Positions 25,319 to 37,580 of a stretch of 64,000 nt of DNA are shown here, piece after piece. Within the stretch, counting starts at the first letter, position 1; each line of letters begins with the position of its first letter. Made by a program: the position numbers and the translations under genes. Under the pieces are notes generated by a model. It saw nothing but the letters and a program-made list of their open reading frames with translations. It did not search any database and was not told where the DNA came from. This DNA comes from Panax quinquefolius (taxonomy: Eukaryota; Streptophyta; Magnoliopsida; Apiales; Araliaceae): positions 118,235,363 to 118,299,362 of the forward strand of contig CM035164.1 of NCBI GenBank assembly GCA_020205615.1. Direction: 5' to 3'.

Positions 25319-26815
25319 TGTTGGGAGAATGTATATGTTGATTTGATGTTTAAATATAAATGCTCGTGATTATTTGTAAATTACTTCAAGGAATATATGT
25401 ACAAGGACTTAGTGATAGATCAAATTTTTTAGGTTGATCTAAGCTCTTAATGTGTATCATTCTGGAAATGAATGTATAGATAGAAAGATCAAATCTGTTA
25501 GGTTGTTCTTGAGATGTAATAGATAGGCTTCAAAGAATTTATAGTGCATCAATCTGATCAAGATTGCAGAAGTCAAGGCAAAAACGTGAAGCTTCAAGAA
25601 TCGTAGTGTGCCTGCCTTGAAGGGCCTCTCCGAAAATCGTAGAATGGTCCCAACGTTTGTCGAGCCAACTCAGAGATCGTAGTGTGCTCTCGGAAATGTA
25701 GAGTTTACAGCTCAAGCAAGTGAAGATCGTAGTGTGCAAGTATTTAAGAGAAATCGTAGTGCTCTCGGCTAATAGCATCAGACCAAGCACCAAGGCGACA
25801 AGTCACCACGATCTGAATCGTAGAGTACCACAACCTGAATCGTAGATATCATCTGTCTTGTGTCAGAAGCATCAAACCTCACGCTTTATGTGGAGACAAA
25901 CTCCAACATATGAGGAATGGATTCTAAACGTTGTAGTACTCACTAGTCCCAAAGGTATAAAAGATATCCTTAGTATGCAACAAAGAAGCGTATTGAAGAA
26001 GCTAAGGAAAGTACCATTGGTAAGGGGGAAAACACCTTTTCAGTGTTAGGAGAAAGCGATCATGTGTGTCGATGGGCGAAATGCAATTCGGAAGATGTGC
26101 AAAAAAGTCTCCATCAAAGAACAGAAAGGTCAAACACATTTAATGCTTCAACGGATGGATCCAACGGATAGTTTTCAAGATCACATATATGCAAATCAAG
26201 CAGATGAGAGAAGTAAGCGAGCATTGAACAAAAACGTACAAGAACTCTCAACGCTTAACTCTACGATCTGAGAAAAAGAAAAGCTTGCTTAGCTACTCAG
26301 TTCTTTCGAACAAGTGCTTAAACAACAACTGAGTAACAACCACCAAGAACTCAACATCTACCAATCAACTGAAGAAAAAGTTCCAAGTCAGAAGGACTTA
26401 AAGAGTTCTAAGTGAACTATAAAAGAGCCAAGTTTGCTGGACTTGAAGAGTTCAAAAGTGAACTAAGAAGTTCCTAGACTGCTGGTCTAGAAGGAATCTA
26501 AGTGATTCAGAAAGTGTAAAAGACATCCTTAGTGGATTTCCTACTCGAGGAGTAGAAGAGTGGACTAGGAGATTTAAGTACTCTGAACCACTTAAAACGA
26601 CTATGTCTCTTACATTATTGCCATAACTGCTATATTTGCTATAACTGCTATATCTGCCTCACTCTCATAAACTCACTATCTTAAGGGAGATTAAAACTAA
26701 TATTAATTCCGCTAAAATTTTAATCATTATCTACTAACAAGTTAAAACGAAAAGATTTTTAAATATCTATTCAACCCCCGCTTCTAGATAACTATTGTGC
26801 CTCCGGGAACTAACA
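25319..26815 (+). repeat. 5' LTR of element E
   Basis: 1497 bp, beginning TGTTGGGAGAATG and ending GGGAACTAACA. The region 26130-26815 matches the 3' copy at 31177-31860 nearly base for base. The left part, present only here, carries the repeated ATCGTAG motif. Confidence 0.88.
25600..25850 (+). repeat. Dispersed ATCGTAGTGTGC motif cluster in LTR E
   Basis: ATCGTAG occurs seven times, at about 25600, 25636, 25676, 25726, 25753, 25817 and 25839. Three copies extend to ATCGTAGTGTGC. Spacing is irregular (22-64 bp). Could be a protein-binding cluster in U3 or a degenerated tandem repeat. Confidence 0.8.
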
Positions 26816-26817
26816 AT

Positions 26818-26833
26818 TGGTATCAAAACAGGT
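26818..26833 (+). other. Primer-binding site of element E
   Basis: TGGTATCAAAACAGG lies three bases after the 5' LTR; the first eight bases match the complement of the initiator tRNA-Met 3' end. Confidence 0.7.
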
Positions 26834-26868
26834 TCTATTATACAACCTACAAAGCTTTAGTAGATCCA

Positions 26869-27770
26869 ATGGCACACTTACCAAATGAATCAAGAACTGG
26901 AGGAGGCAGCAAGCCACCAATGTGCAATAAATATAAATTTGCTAACTGGAAAGTTCGGATGCAAGCATACATGGACTCAATAGATGAAGATCTATATGAG
27001 ATCGTTCAAAATGGGCCCTATATTCCAACAAAGCTTGCATCAACTACAGACGATCCAAACAGAATACAAATCAAAGTCAAAGAAGAATGGACTAACAACG
27101 AGAAGAGAGCTGTCCAACTCGACAAGAAGGCCAAGAACATTTTGTTTCTATCCTTAGAAGACGATTTGTTCGAAAACAAAGGAACGGAAGAAGTAAGAGA
27201 AAACAAACAATCACTCCTGACACAGCAGTATGAAATGTTTGCTCATGTTCAAGGAGAAAACGTAACTGCCACCTATGAGAGATTCAACATTCTGCTCAAC
27301 GCTCTACGAGCATATGGGAAGATCTATCCAAACAAAGATCTGATCATAAAGTTCATGAGAGCCCTACCAAGCAGGTGGGATGCCAAAACCACCGCTATTA
27401 CAGAGTCAAAGAATCTTCATGAGATGACAGCTCAACAGCTATACGACAATCTCTAGACATACGAACTGGAGCTGACTCAACGAGCTGAAACCCTATCAAA
27501 AGGAAGAAAGAAAGATAAGGGTGTTGCTCTCAAAGCAACTGAAAGTGCATCCAAGGTCAACACTGAGATTGACTCTGACTATGACGAAGACGATGATGAA
27601 GACTTTGTTATACTGGTAAAAAGACTAAGAAGGTTCATGCGTCAAGGCAAAACCAGCAAGCCAAAGAAGGTCAAGAATCACTATGAGCAAGGAAGCAAAT
27701 GAATGATCTATGCTACAACTGCAAGAAGCCTGGCCACTTCATTGCCAACTGCAACAAACCTGTAAGACCC
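26869..27770 (+). pseudogene. Gag of element E, N-terminal and zinc-knuckle part
   Basis: Probable start at 26869 (MAHLPNESRTGGGSKPP). The core KYKFANWKVRMQAYMDSIDE, the helix-rich segment TYERFNILLNALRAYGKIYP and LIIKFMRALPSRWDAKTTAI are typical of copia Gag (UBN2 / gag-polypeptide type). The CCHC knuckle CYNCKKPGHFIANC lies at about 27715-27762. A TAG stop at 27454 replaces a Gln codon, and a one-base loss near 27702 shifts the frame before the knuckle. The ORF continues after LTR F at 30499 in the frame of the knuckle, which shows that F landed inside gag. Confidence 0.85.
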
Positions 27771-30493
27771 CAACTTTTTATAAATAAAGATTTAATTTCT
27801 CTAATTATTATTTTGAAATAGTAAGTGGTTGATTTGATTAATGTGGTTAGTTATGGGTAAAATACGCAAATATTTTAAATAAGCAAGTGGTTATAAAATA
27901 TTCATTGTTGTCGGAGAATATTCGTTTGGTCGTGGAATATTCTTACCGTCTTGGGAATATTCGTGACAATGACGCAAGCAACCTTGTGTGGGTCCCATAA
28001 TGGAAAGCGATTGGATGAAGAAAATAACAAGTATAAGTTGTTTATAAATAACTACGCAGCTTATTCACCAGATTATCTTGTTGGAATACCCGTGGTTAAA
28101 ACACGATGTACTGGCGTTGTTCTTGCGATGAAGTACACCGATATTGCACCAATTATTGATTCTTACGTAAGAAGGCACTACTCAATAATTATTATAGTAA
28201 TTACTGTTCAGTATTTTATTTTATTGATTCAATAATTGATGCGTTAATTTTTTTATATTACTGTTGTTTCAATAATTGTCACTACACAGTATTTTCCATT
28301 ATCGAAGCAATAATTCATATTATCCTAATAATATTATTAGAAAACATTATTGGTAATGTCTAGAAAGTTACATCTAAGGAGAGGTTTGGTCACCTAATTG
28401 CAAGCGCGAAGAAGGAGAAATTCTTATTGAAAGCCCTCTTTTCCTGGAACTACCAGTTGCCAAGATCTTGTGATTCTGTAATATTATTTGTGAATAATTA
28501 ATTATTGATTTATATGATGAGGAAAATATTGATTTTATGTGGATATAGATGGAGAAAATTTTTAAAGTGACAATTGTTAAAAATTGATAATTTATCTTTT
28601 CTGATAAAATAATATTTTATTATATTATTATAATATAATAATGATGATATTTTTACAATGAATGTGGGATATATGAGTATATGAGGAGGAAGAGTATTTT
28701 TGTTGCATTAAATGATTAACACATATTTTGTGTGTTGGTGGACCCCATTTCTTGATTGAAATTTGATTATAGCATGTAAAATCGTCTGTATGTGGATTTC
28801 GGTCAATTTTTGTTTGGAATTTGGAAAAACTTTCTTCTGGAAAGTTGTAGAGAATTGAATTTCCTATAAGAAGTCGCGAGATTCGAATTTTCTGATAAAA
28901 GGGCTATTTATTATGAATTATTGAAGTTCCAAAGTTCCGAAATAATTGATTTTTGGAAGTTTTATTTATGTTTTAAAAGATAAACGTTTTTTAAATGTTT
29001 GTGGACATCTTTAACATGTGCTAGATGGCTGAAATCAAATTTCAAAGTGGGCGTAGGAATTTGTTTTATATATAATATTATTATATTCAATTTTCTGCTT
29101 TGGTGTTCTAAGCAATTTCCTATAAATAGAGTGCGCTTAGGTTAGAATTAAAAATTACACCAGAAACTAAAGATTTCTCTCTCTTTCTCTCTCTATATTA
29201 TCGAGCGTATTCTTGTGAGTATTTTAGTACTTTGAGTATTACTATACGGTGCAAGTTCTTTCAGCACTATATCCAGTATTCCAGTGAGATGTACTATTCT
29301 TTCTGAGATAAGGGATGTTATTTTATTCAAAAATGATATTATTTCTTCAATATCATTATGCCAAAATATTGGTTGAAAATTTTTATCAAATTTAGAACTT
29401 TTTCATGTCGGGGTTACTATTCATGAGTTACTATTCATGAGTAATTCACGAGTACTATTCACGAAGCATAATGATTTTTTTTTTTGTGAAATTTCTATCT
29501 TTTAGTGTCGGAGTTACTATTCACATATACGACACTATTCACGAATACGACACTATTCACAGAAAAATTAAATTTTCTTTTCTATGTCCAAGATCGTCTG
29601 TTATGATTCCTATCTTTGATTGGATCTATGTTTTGATCATTCTTGAATTTTATTCCACTCTGGTTATTTATGAAGCATTTTTGAACTTGGATTGTTTAAA
29701 GTACGAATCCTTAATATTTGTTCTTTTGTTTCACTTTGGATTCGCTTTTTTAAAATATTTTTCATCATCCTCGGTCCTAAAAGATGATATAATCGAATAT
29801 CTTTGGCCCAGTAGTAAAAAAGATGAATGATTTTATGATGAATATCTTTGGCCGTGGTGCAAAGATGAACAGTGTTTAGATGAACATGACCAATCGATGA
29901 ATATCTTTGGCACATAGTGCAAAGATGAATATTTGATTTATGATGTATATTGATTGATGTTACTGTGGATAAAATATCGATGATGGACTTTTAAATTCAT
30001 AGATGATAGTAGATTTCATTCTCTACTTAACTCTTCTAATGAATTGTTGTTTCCACCGCAGCTTGTTGATCTAAAACTTGTTGTCTATTGTATTCTATCG
30101 ATTTTTCCTGTTGAAGGCTAAGGATAATTTGTTGTACATTATCTTAGTCATAATATTCTTTACTGGGCTAGTTGAGCTCACCCTTTTCCTTTTTGTTCTA
30201 TTTTTCTTCTCAGGAGACGAGAATATAGCGGGAACTAGTCGGGGTGTGGAGTAATGATTCAAGACAGTTGTTTTAGTAGTCCTCACTATTTTGTAAAATA
30301 GTGTATCAATAATTGTAATGAGGACTTATTTGAGTGTGGATATTGTCTAGAAGATAATATTTGTATTTAAACTCACAGTTTATGTGTTATCGTATTTTGC
30401 ACGACAATTATATTAATGAAGTTGTAGTTATTTCTGTACCATGTTTTTGGCGACTCAGAATGAGTGATGTATACCTATTTTGGGGGCGTCACA
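27771..30493 (+). mobile_element. Solo LTR F of the D subfamily, inside E gag
   Basis: 2723 bp, from TGTAAGACCCCAAC to GGGGGCGTCACA, flanked by perfect 5-bp duplications AAACC (27766-27770 and 30494-30498). A TATA box is at 29121-29128. Several TACTATTCACGA-type minisatellite units lie at 29409-29560. There is no internal region, so it is the product of LTR-LTR recombination after insertion. Confidence 0.93.
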
Positions 30494-30498
30494 AAACC

Positions 30499-31213
30499 TC
30501 TCAAAGAAGAACTAAAGAAGAAACCACATCCAAAGAAGGAATATAAAGGCAACAAAAGGCCTCAGAAGAGAGACAAAGGCCTGGTAGCTGGAGGATCATT
30601 GAGTGATTCAGACAATGACTCCAATCCTGATTCTAGAGATGATGAAGAACCACAAATGGCCAATCTGTGCCTAATGGCCAAACATGCAAAGGACAAACTT
30701 AATTCCAACATACATGAAGTAAGTCTCGATGAGGTATTTGACTTCAACTCTCCTGATGTAGACATTAATGATTTGAGAACTGCACTGCATGTCATAACAA
30801 CTGATCTACATCAATACATGAAGTGGTTCAGAGTTCTGTCTAAGGATCATTCACTTCTTCAAGAGGAGAAAAAAAAAGTTCAAGAAGAGCTTGAAATATC
30901 TCTTCTAAGTACTAACCTTCTCTCCAAGCTTGAGGCTGAGAATGAGATCTTAAAACAGACAAATGAACTCAATGCACAAAGAGAGTCTAATCTAACCTCT
31001 AAAATTGAGAAACTAGAAAAGACTATCTCTACATGGAACAAATCCTCATCATCCATGGACTCCCTACTCTCTAGTCAGAGAAGTACATTTGGCAGAACAG
31101 GCTTAGGCTTTGGGGAATCCAACTCAGAGCCATGTGTGAAAAAGACAAAGAAAACTAGCACTAGTAATGCCTCAAACGCATTTAATGCTTCAACCGATGG
31201 ATCCAACGGATAG
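30499..31213 (+). pseudogene. Gag of element E, C-terminal coiled-coil part
   Basis: Continues the knuckle frame as LKEELKKKPHPKKEYKGNKR after removal of F. It is acidic and Ser-rich (GGSLSDSDNDSNPDSRDDEE), then a conserved segment (MANLCLMAKHAKDKLNS) and a long predicted coiled coil (LLQEEKKKVQEELEISLLS...LEAENEILKQTNELNAQ). Such C-terminal coiled coils occur in some plant copia Gag proteins. The frame ends inside the truncated 3' LTR at 31213, so the original C-terminus is missing. Confidence 0.8.
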
Positions 31214-31860
31214 TTTTCAAGATCGCATATATGCAAATCAAGTAGATGAGAGAAGTAAGCAAGCATTGAACAAAAACGTACAAGAACTCTCAACGCTCAA
31301 CTCTACGATCTAAGAAAAAGAAAAGCTTGCTCAGCTACTCAGTTTTTTTGAACAAGTACTTAAACAGCAACTGAGTAGTAACCACCAAAAACTCAACATC
31401 TACCAATCAACTGAAGAAAAAGTTCCAAGTCAGAAGGACTTGATGAGTTCTAAGTGAACTGTAAAAGAGCCAAGTCTGCTGGCCTGACTTGAAGAGTTCA
31501 AGAGTGAACTAAGAAGTTCCTAGACTACTGGTCTAGAAGGAATCTAAGTGATTTAGAAAGTGTAAAAGACATCCTTAGTGGATTTCCTACTCGAGGAGTA
31601 GAAGAGTGGACTAGGAGCTTTAAGTGCTCTGAACCACTTAAAACGACTGTGTCTCTTACATTCTTGCCATAATTGCTATATTTGCTATAACTGCTATATC
31701 TGCCTCACTCTCATAAACTCACTATCTTAAGCGAGATTAAAACTAATATTAATTCTGCTAAAGTTTTAATCATTATCTACTAACAAGTTAAAATGAAAAG
31801 ATTTTTAAATATCTATTCGACCCCCTTTCTAGATAACTATTGTGCCTCCGGGAACTAACA
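31177..31860 (+). repeat. Truncated 3' LTR of element E
   Basis: Matches 26130-26815 of the 5' LTR but lacks the first about 810 bp, including the ATCGTAG cluster and the TG end. The junction with gag lies in a CATTTAATGC word found in the 5' LTR at about the same point, suggesting a deletion. It ends CTAACA. Confidence 0.85.
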
Positions 31861-31865
31861 TATTA

Positions 31866-32388
31866 TTTTGAGAATTCTTGATAAGTTTTAACTTTTTCAT
31901 GCTGGGGTACTATTCACGGAGTTACTATTCCTAAAGTTACTATTCACAGAGTACTATTCACTCGGTTACTATTCACCCGGGGTACTATTCATAACAAAAA
32001 TTGATTTTTTTTTCGGTCCAAATCATTTTTGATACAATATTATTCTTAAATTTTACTCCACAAAGCAGTATAATGTTGAAAATTTGGACATTATTGAATT
32101 CTGGATAAATTAAATTATAAATCTTTAAAAATTTATCAATTGCTTTCTTTTAATTGAATTCTTATATCATTGTCATCATCACCATGCTTATATTGTTTTG
32201 AAAGTCATCTTTGGCGGTAGTGCATAGATGGACTTGGTATGATTATGACCAGGGATTATTCGGTATAATTATGACCGTAATGTTACAAATGATGTGGTAA
32301 AAGTCCTCATTGGCTCGTAGTGTATTGATGGACAGTTGTTGGCATAATCATGACCATTGATGAAAACACGAATATCCTTGGCCCGTAG
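31866..32388 (+). repeat. 5' LTR of D, second part
   Basis: Resumes the D LTR after E, with repeated TACTATTCAC units at 31905-31995. It runs to CGTAG at 32384-32388, the target of element B. Confidence 0.85.
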
Positions 32389-34142
32389 TGTGACGCCTCC
32401 AAAATAGGTATACATCACCCATCTTGGGACGCCAAATACATGGTACTGAATAGAAATACAAACTTAATTATACAACATGAGCTGAGAGTTATTACACGAA
32501 TATTGTATTCTAGACAATATCCAAACTCAAATGGAGTCCTCATTACATTTATTGTCACACTATTTTATAGAATAGTAAGGACTACTATAACACCATCTCG
32601 GGCCATCACTCCATTCCCCGACTAGTTCCGGCTACGTTCTCATTTCCTGAAGAGAACAATGGAAGTAAAAGGGTGAGCTCAACTAGCTCAGTAAGAAATA
32701 TTATGACTAAGATAATGCAAAATAAGTTATCATTAGCTTTCAACAATGTTAAACTGATAAAATATAATCGACAACAAGTTTAACTGCAGCGTAATAAGCA
32801 ATCCATTAGAAGAGTCAAGTCGAGCATGATATTTACTATCTTCTATGATTTAAAAAGGTTTTCATCAACTTTATCGCTGAGACTCAACTTAATAAATAAA
32901 CCACATCATCGAATCATCCCTGCACTACGGGCCAAGGATATTCATGTAATCATCAATGGTCATGACTATACCAAATAATCCCTGGTCATAATCATATCAA
33001 CCAACAGTCCATCTATGCACGTAAGTCAAAGATGACTTTCATCACAATATAAGCATGAGGATGATGACAATGATATATGCATTTAATTAAATGAAAGCAA
33101 AGGATAAATTTTAAAGATTCATAATTTAATTTATCCAGTATTCAATAATATCCAAATTGTCAACATGATACTCTTCGTGGAGTAAAATTCAAGAATAAAA
33201 TCCATGTATCAAAAATATTTTGGACAGAAAAGAAATCAATTTTTTGGGTGAATAGTAACCCGACATGAAAAGTACCCAAAATACCCGAGTGAATAATAAT
33301 ATAGTGAATAGTAACCAGGTGAATAGTATTCCGGCATGAAAAGTGTCCCGAATACCCGAGTGAATAATATTATAGTGAATAGTTACTGGGTGAATAGTAA
33401 CTTGTGAATAGTACCCCGGGTGAAAATATTGATATTTAATAAGAAAGTTCATATTAATATTCCAATAAAGCGATACTGGATGAAGCGCAAAATTCAAGGA
33501 TATTCCACTAATTTCAAGGATTATAGAAGCAATACTTACAATAGTAAGTTTAGATTTAAGAATATGAAAAGAAATAACGTACGAAACTGTAAATGGATTT
33601 TCACCTGTCATACGGTACGTAATCTGCGTAGACAGGTTATTCCGACATATTAAAGGATGAATACTAAAAAATAGTATTCCTTATGAATACGAAAGAAATA
33701 ATACCCATTACAAATACAACAAATAATATCCCTTACCTTAGTAGAAAGCTGGATACTACAAAAGTGAAGTAGCAGAATACTCTTCTTCTTGCTCTCTATA
33801 GTTTCTCTCTCTATAGTGTCTCTTATGAATCTCAGTGAATTGGTGAGAATGAAAGAAGAATTAAGCTTCTATTTATAGGAGAATGGACTAAATAGTAACT
33901 AATTCACGAACGGTCCAGATTGATTCACTATTAAAACGGACGGTCCAGATTGATTACTATTAAAACCACAACCGACGGTCCAGATTGATTTACTTTTAAA
34001 ACCACCACCGATGGTCCAGATTGATTACTTTTAAAACCACCATCAACGGTCCAGATTGATTTACTATTAAAACCACCACCAACGGTCCAGATTGATTTAT
34101 TATTAAAACCACCACCGACGGTCCAGATTGATTTACTATTAA
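32389..34142 (-). repeat. 3' LTR of B, distal part
   Basis: Begins TGTGACGCCTCC in plus orientation (LTR end on the minus strand). Holds a TATA box on the minus strand at 33870-33877 and GAATAGTAAC-type units at 33245-33420. Ends in the 36-bp repeat array where C inserted, at ATTAA (34138-34142). The remainder is at 41159-42034. Confidence 0.9.
33900..34142. repeat. 36-bp subrepeat array in LTR B
   Basis: About seven copies of a unit built on GGTCCAGATTGATTTACTAT plus TAAAACCACCACCGAC. The array continues after C at 41159-41225. Related arrays are in the 5' LTR (57220-57445) and, inverted, in C (34805-34995 and 39280-39450). Confidence 0.88.
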
Positions 34143-34568
34143 TGTGAGACCTCAGATTTTATGAATAAAGATTTAATTTTCTTGAAATAAATTTTTTATA
34201 TTATGGTGTTGATTTGATGTAATGTTATAGTTGTGGGTAATATTTACAAATTTTACAAAGTAAGCAAGTGGTTATATAATATTCGATTGGTCGGGGAATA
34301 TTCTTTTTGTCAGAGAATATATGTACGACGGTACATTCATTGGTGGACCCCACAACGGAATTATTATCGGATTGAGAAAACGACAAAAATACTTTATGAA
34401 AATAACAGCTTTAAGTTTTACCGTTAAAAGCGTTGAACACCCTTGGTGTTAAAAGTACAAAGAATACGCTGTGTCAGCATAGTAGTACACGGTATTGATT
34501 ATTGATGCTTATGTGAGAAGTCACTCAATATTGTTCAATCGGGTATTTGGGACACTTTACGTGTCGAA

Positions 34569-34730
34569 GTACCATTCATGAGTTACTATTCATGAATTAC
34601 TATTCACGAGTTACTATTCATGAGTTACTATTCACGAGTTACTATTCATGAGTTACTATTCATGAGTTACTATTCACGAGTTATTATTCATGAGTTACTA
34701 TTCACGAGTTACTATTCACGGGGTACTATT
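34569..34730. repeat. 14-bp minisatellite in LTR C1
   Basis: About eleven copies of GAGTTACTATTCAT/C, with T/C variation at the last positions. Confidence 0.9.
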
Positions 34731-35204
34731 GATCACCCGTAAAATATATTTCTTTTCGGTCCAAATTATTTTTGGGTACAATATTTTTCCATGAGGAGAT
34801 GTGCTAATTTTTCAGACCGTTGGTTGAAGATATAATAGTAAATCAATATGGACCGCTGGTGGAAAGTTATAATAGTGAATCAATATGGATCGCTGGTTTA
34901 AAGTTTTAATAGTAAATCAGTATGGACCGTTGCTTTAAGTTTTAATAAGAAATCAATATGGACCGTCTGCTTAAAAAGTAAATCAATCTGGACCTTTCAT
35001 GAATTAGTTACTATTCACCCATTTTCCTATAAATAAGCTCATTCCTTCATTATTTCTTACTTAATTCACCAAACTCTAGAGAGAGAAATTATAGAAAAAC
35101 TATAGAAAAGTATTCTCTTACTTCCCTACTCTTATATTCAGCTTTCTTTTACGGTAAGGGGTATTATTTCTTTTGTATTCATGAAGAGAACTTCATTATT
35201 CCAT

Positions 35205-35515
35205 TATTTATTATTCTGTTGAATAACTCAGATACGCTGAGCTACCCTATACTTGGTGAAATTCTTCTATTATTTCATTATTTATTATTCGCTTTAATAT
35301 CCTCATGCATGCGTTTATCTTGGGACTGGTTCCATTATTTATTATTTTGTCAAAATATCCCGTCTGCATGCGTTTTACGCCGGACTGGTTCTATTCTTTA
35401 TTATTTCGTTGGAATATCATATGCATGCGTTTTGGGGACCGGGTTCTCGTTATTTATTATTCCATTGGAATAACCTATCTGCATGCGATCATCGCATGCA
35501 CGGTGATTTCTTTTG
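35205..35515. repeat. ~60-bp subrepeats in LTR C1
   Basis: About five copies of a unit combining CCATTATTTATTATTCTGTT, an ATATCC or GAATA segment, and CTGCATGCGTTTTACGCCGG. It lies just downstream of the TATA box and leader, in the transcribed part of the LTR. Confidence 0.8.
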
Positions 35516-36630
35516 TTATTCCATTCTTTATTATACTCGATTGGTTAAAACTTTGACTTCTATACTCCATGAAATTAGTGGAATATCCTTGATATTTGTG
35601 CTTCATCCATTATCTTTTCATGGAAATATTCTTCCGAGCATTCTTGAATTTTACTCTACAAAGCAGTATCATATTGACAATTTGAACGTTATCAGTTCCC
35701 GGATAAATTAATTCTTGAACTTGTTTTATTGAATTCTTATATCATTGTCATCATCCTTATGTTTATATTATGTTGAAAGTCATCTCATGGCACTGAAGGT
35801 GCATAGATGGACTTGGTATGATTATGACCGTGGATTATTCGGTATAATCATAACCGTAATGTTACAAATGATGTGGAAAAAGTCCTCATTGGCCCGTAGT
35901 GCATCACGGATAGTTTTGGTATGATTATGGCTATGGATTCTCTTTCGGTAGTAGTGCAAAGATAAATTGTTTTATGGCATGATCAGGACCGTTGATGAAA
36001 ACATGATTATCTTAAGTCGTAGTGCATGGATAATTCGTGCTTGTGATACTAAAGAATATCCTTGGTCGTAGTGCAGGGGTGATTCGATGATGAGGATTAT
36101 TTATTAAGCTGAGTCCCAGCGATAAAAGTGATGAAAAACCTTTTAAATCATAGAAGATAGTAGATTTTATTCCCTACTTGACTCTTCTATTAGATTGCTT
36201 GTTCCGCTGCAGTTAAACTTGATAGTTATTATATTTTATAAGTTTAACACTGTTGAAGGCTAACAATAAATTATTCTGCATTATCTTAGTCACAATATTT
36301 CTTACTGGGCTAGTTGAGGTCACCCTTTCTTTCGCTGTTCTCTTCAGGAAATGAGAACGTAGCTGGGACTAGTCGGGGAATGGAGTGATGGTCCTAGATG
36401 GTGCATTAGTAGTCCTCACTATTCTGTGAAATAGTTTGATAGTAATTGTAATGAGGACTCCTTTTGAGTTTGTATACTCTCTAGTAGACAATATTTGTAT
36501 TCAAACTCACAATTTATATTTTGTCGTATTGTACACGACAGTTGTATTATTAAGTTGTATTTGAATTCTGTACCATGTATCTGGCGACTCAAGATGGGTG
36601 ATGTATACCTAATTTTGGGGGCGTCACAGT

Positions 36631-36642
36631 TGGTATCAAAGC
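36631..36642 (+). other. Primer-binding site of C
   Basis: TGGTATCAAAGC lies two bases after the LTR; it matches the complement of initiator tRNA-Met (TGGTATCAGAGC) with one difference. Confidence 0.85.
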
Positions 36643-36815
36643 TTAGGGATATGATCCCTGGCTGAGATGTGAGACAAGAACTAGGAGGGGAGAGATGGGG
36701 AATTCCTCTGCTAGTATGACCTACCTAAGTTTATTTGGTATTTAATTGGTCGGTCATAGTATACGGATAATATGTGATATGTTAATTAACCCTTATTTTG
36801 TGACAGTGTTTTAAA

Positions 36816-37194
36816 ATGGCATATGAAAATGCTGAGATAAGCAACGAAGCACATGAGAACATTGAGTTAGCTCAACCAAAAGGTAACGACCAACAACACG
36901 ATAATAATCATACCGGTGGCAACGGCCATCGGAACAATGATAACCATCGTGGGGGAAATTATCATGCCAAGAATGGTAACCACTTCGGTGGTAATCATGG
37001 CCAAGATAATAGAAGTGGAAATTTCAAGAACAGAATGTCATTTAGCTCAATTTTGTCGTGCACCAAAGTCAAGTCCAGCTGGGACGGTGGCACCAAAGGT
37101 GGATACGGGCAAAACAAAGTCGGTGGTTTCAAGAAGAGCGTTTTTTGTGACTTCTCAAAAAGCGAGTGACCCGAACGAAGTTAGCACGGGTTAG
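36816..37194 (+). pseudogene. Internally deleted gag of C
   Basis: Starts MAYENAEISNEAHENIELAQ, related to the gag start of B. The N-terminus is joined directly to the Asn/Gly/His-rich linker that lies before the zinc knuckle (GGNYHAKNGNHFGGNHGQDN), so the capsid domain is gone. The knuckle keeps only its last part (CHLAQFCRAPK), in a second frame. No functional Gag is possible. Confidence 0.85.
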
Positions 37195-37580
37195 TTAATT
37201 ATAAATTCTTGCGAAGTCAATACCTTATTAGATACCGGTTCTACCAATTCTTTTATCTCTCTTGCTTGCGCTCAATGTTTAAATTTGATTTCGGAGAAGT
37301 TAGACTTTGAATTATCGGTTGAAACTCTGTTAGTAGAAACCTTCGTTACCTCTACTGTTTATAAATCTTGTTGATTCAAATCGACACTTTCACGTTACCT
37401 GTCAATCTTATCTCTTTGAAAATACTTGCCTTTGATGCGATTTTAGGAATCGATTGGTTAACTACTCATCATGCTTTTCGTAAGGTTATTAGCTTTCATA
37501 TTCCTAACCAACCTGTTATGCAAATTCAAGCAACCAAACCACTAAAGTCAATCATTATCATATCAAGCCATAAGTAAAGA
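37195..37580 (+). pseudogene. Protease fragment of C
   Basis: Contains the aspartic protease active site TLLDTGSTNSFIS, then SLKILAFDAILGIDWLTTHH. Broken by a TAG before the active site region and a frameshift near 37370. The downstream reverse transcriptase is absent. Confidence 0.85.

Larger units (their letters stand above)
25319..31860 (+). mobile_element. Copia element E, gag only, inserted in the D LTR
   Basis: The element has a 5' LTR (25319-26815), primer-binding site, a gag ORF interrupted by solo LTR F, and a 5'-truncated 3' LTR (about 31177-31860). The duplication TATTA is present on both sides (25314-25318 and 31861-31865). There is no protease, integrase, reverse transcriptase or RNase H, so the layout is LTR-gag-LTR. 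Such gag-only elements (TR-GAGs) depend on partners for movement. Assignment to Ty1/copia, perhaps SIRE-like, rests on the Gag motif and is moderate. Confidence 0.85.
34143..36628 (+). repeat. 5' LTR of C
   Basis: TGTGAGACCTCAG to GGGGGCGTCACA, 2486 bp. TATA box TATAAATA at 35028-35035. It contains a 14-bp minisatellite (34569-34730), a 36-bp array (34805-34995) and an approximately 60-bp array (35205-35515). Confidence 0.93.

Noticed and set aside
35219..35711. Overlapping plus-strand ORFs of 83-100 codons with hydrophobic repeats
   Set aside because: They lie in the subrepeats and R/U5 part of LTR C1, and a matching set occurs in LTR C2.
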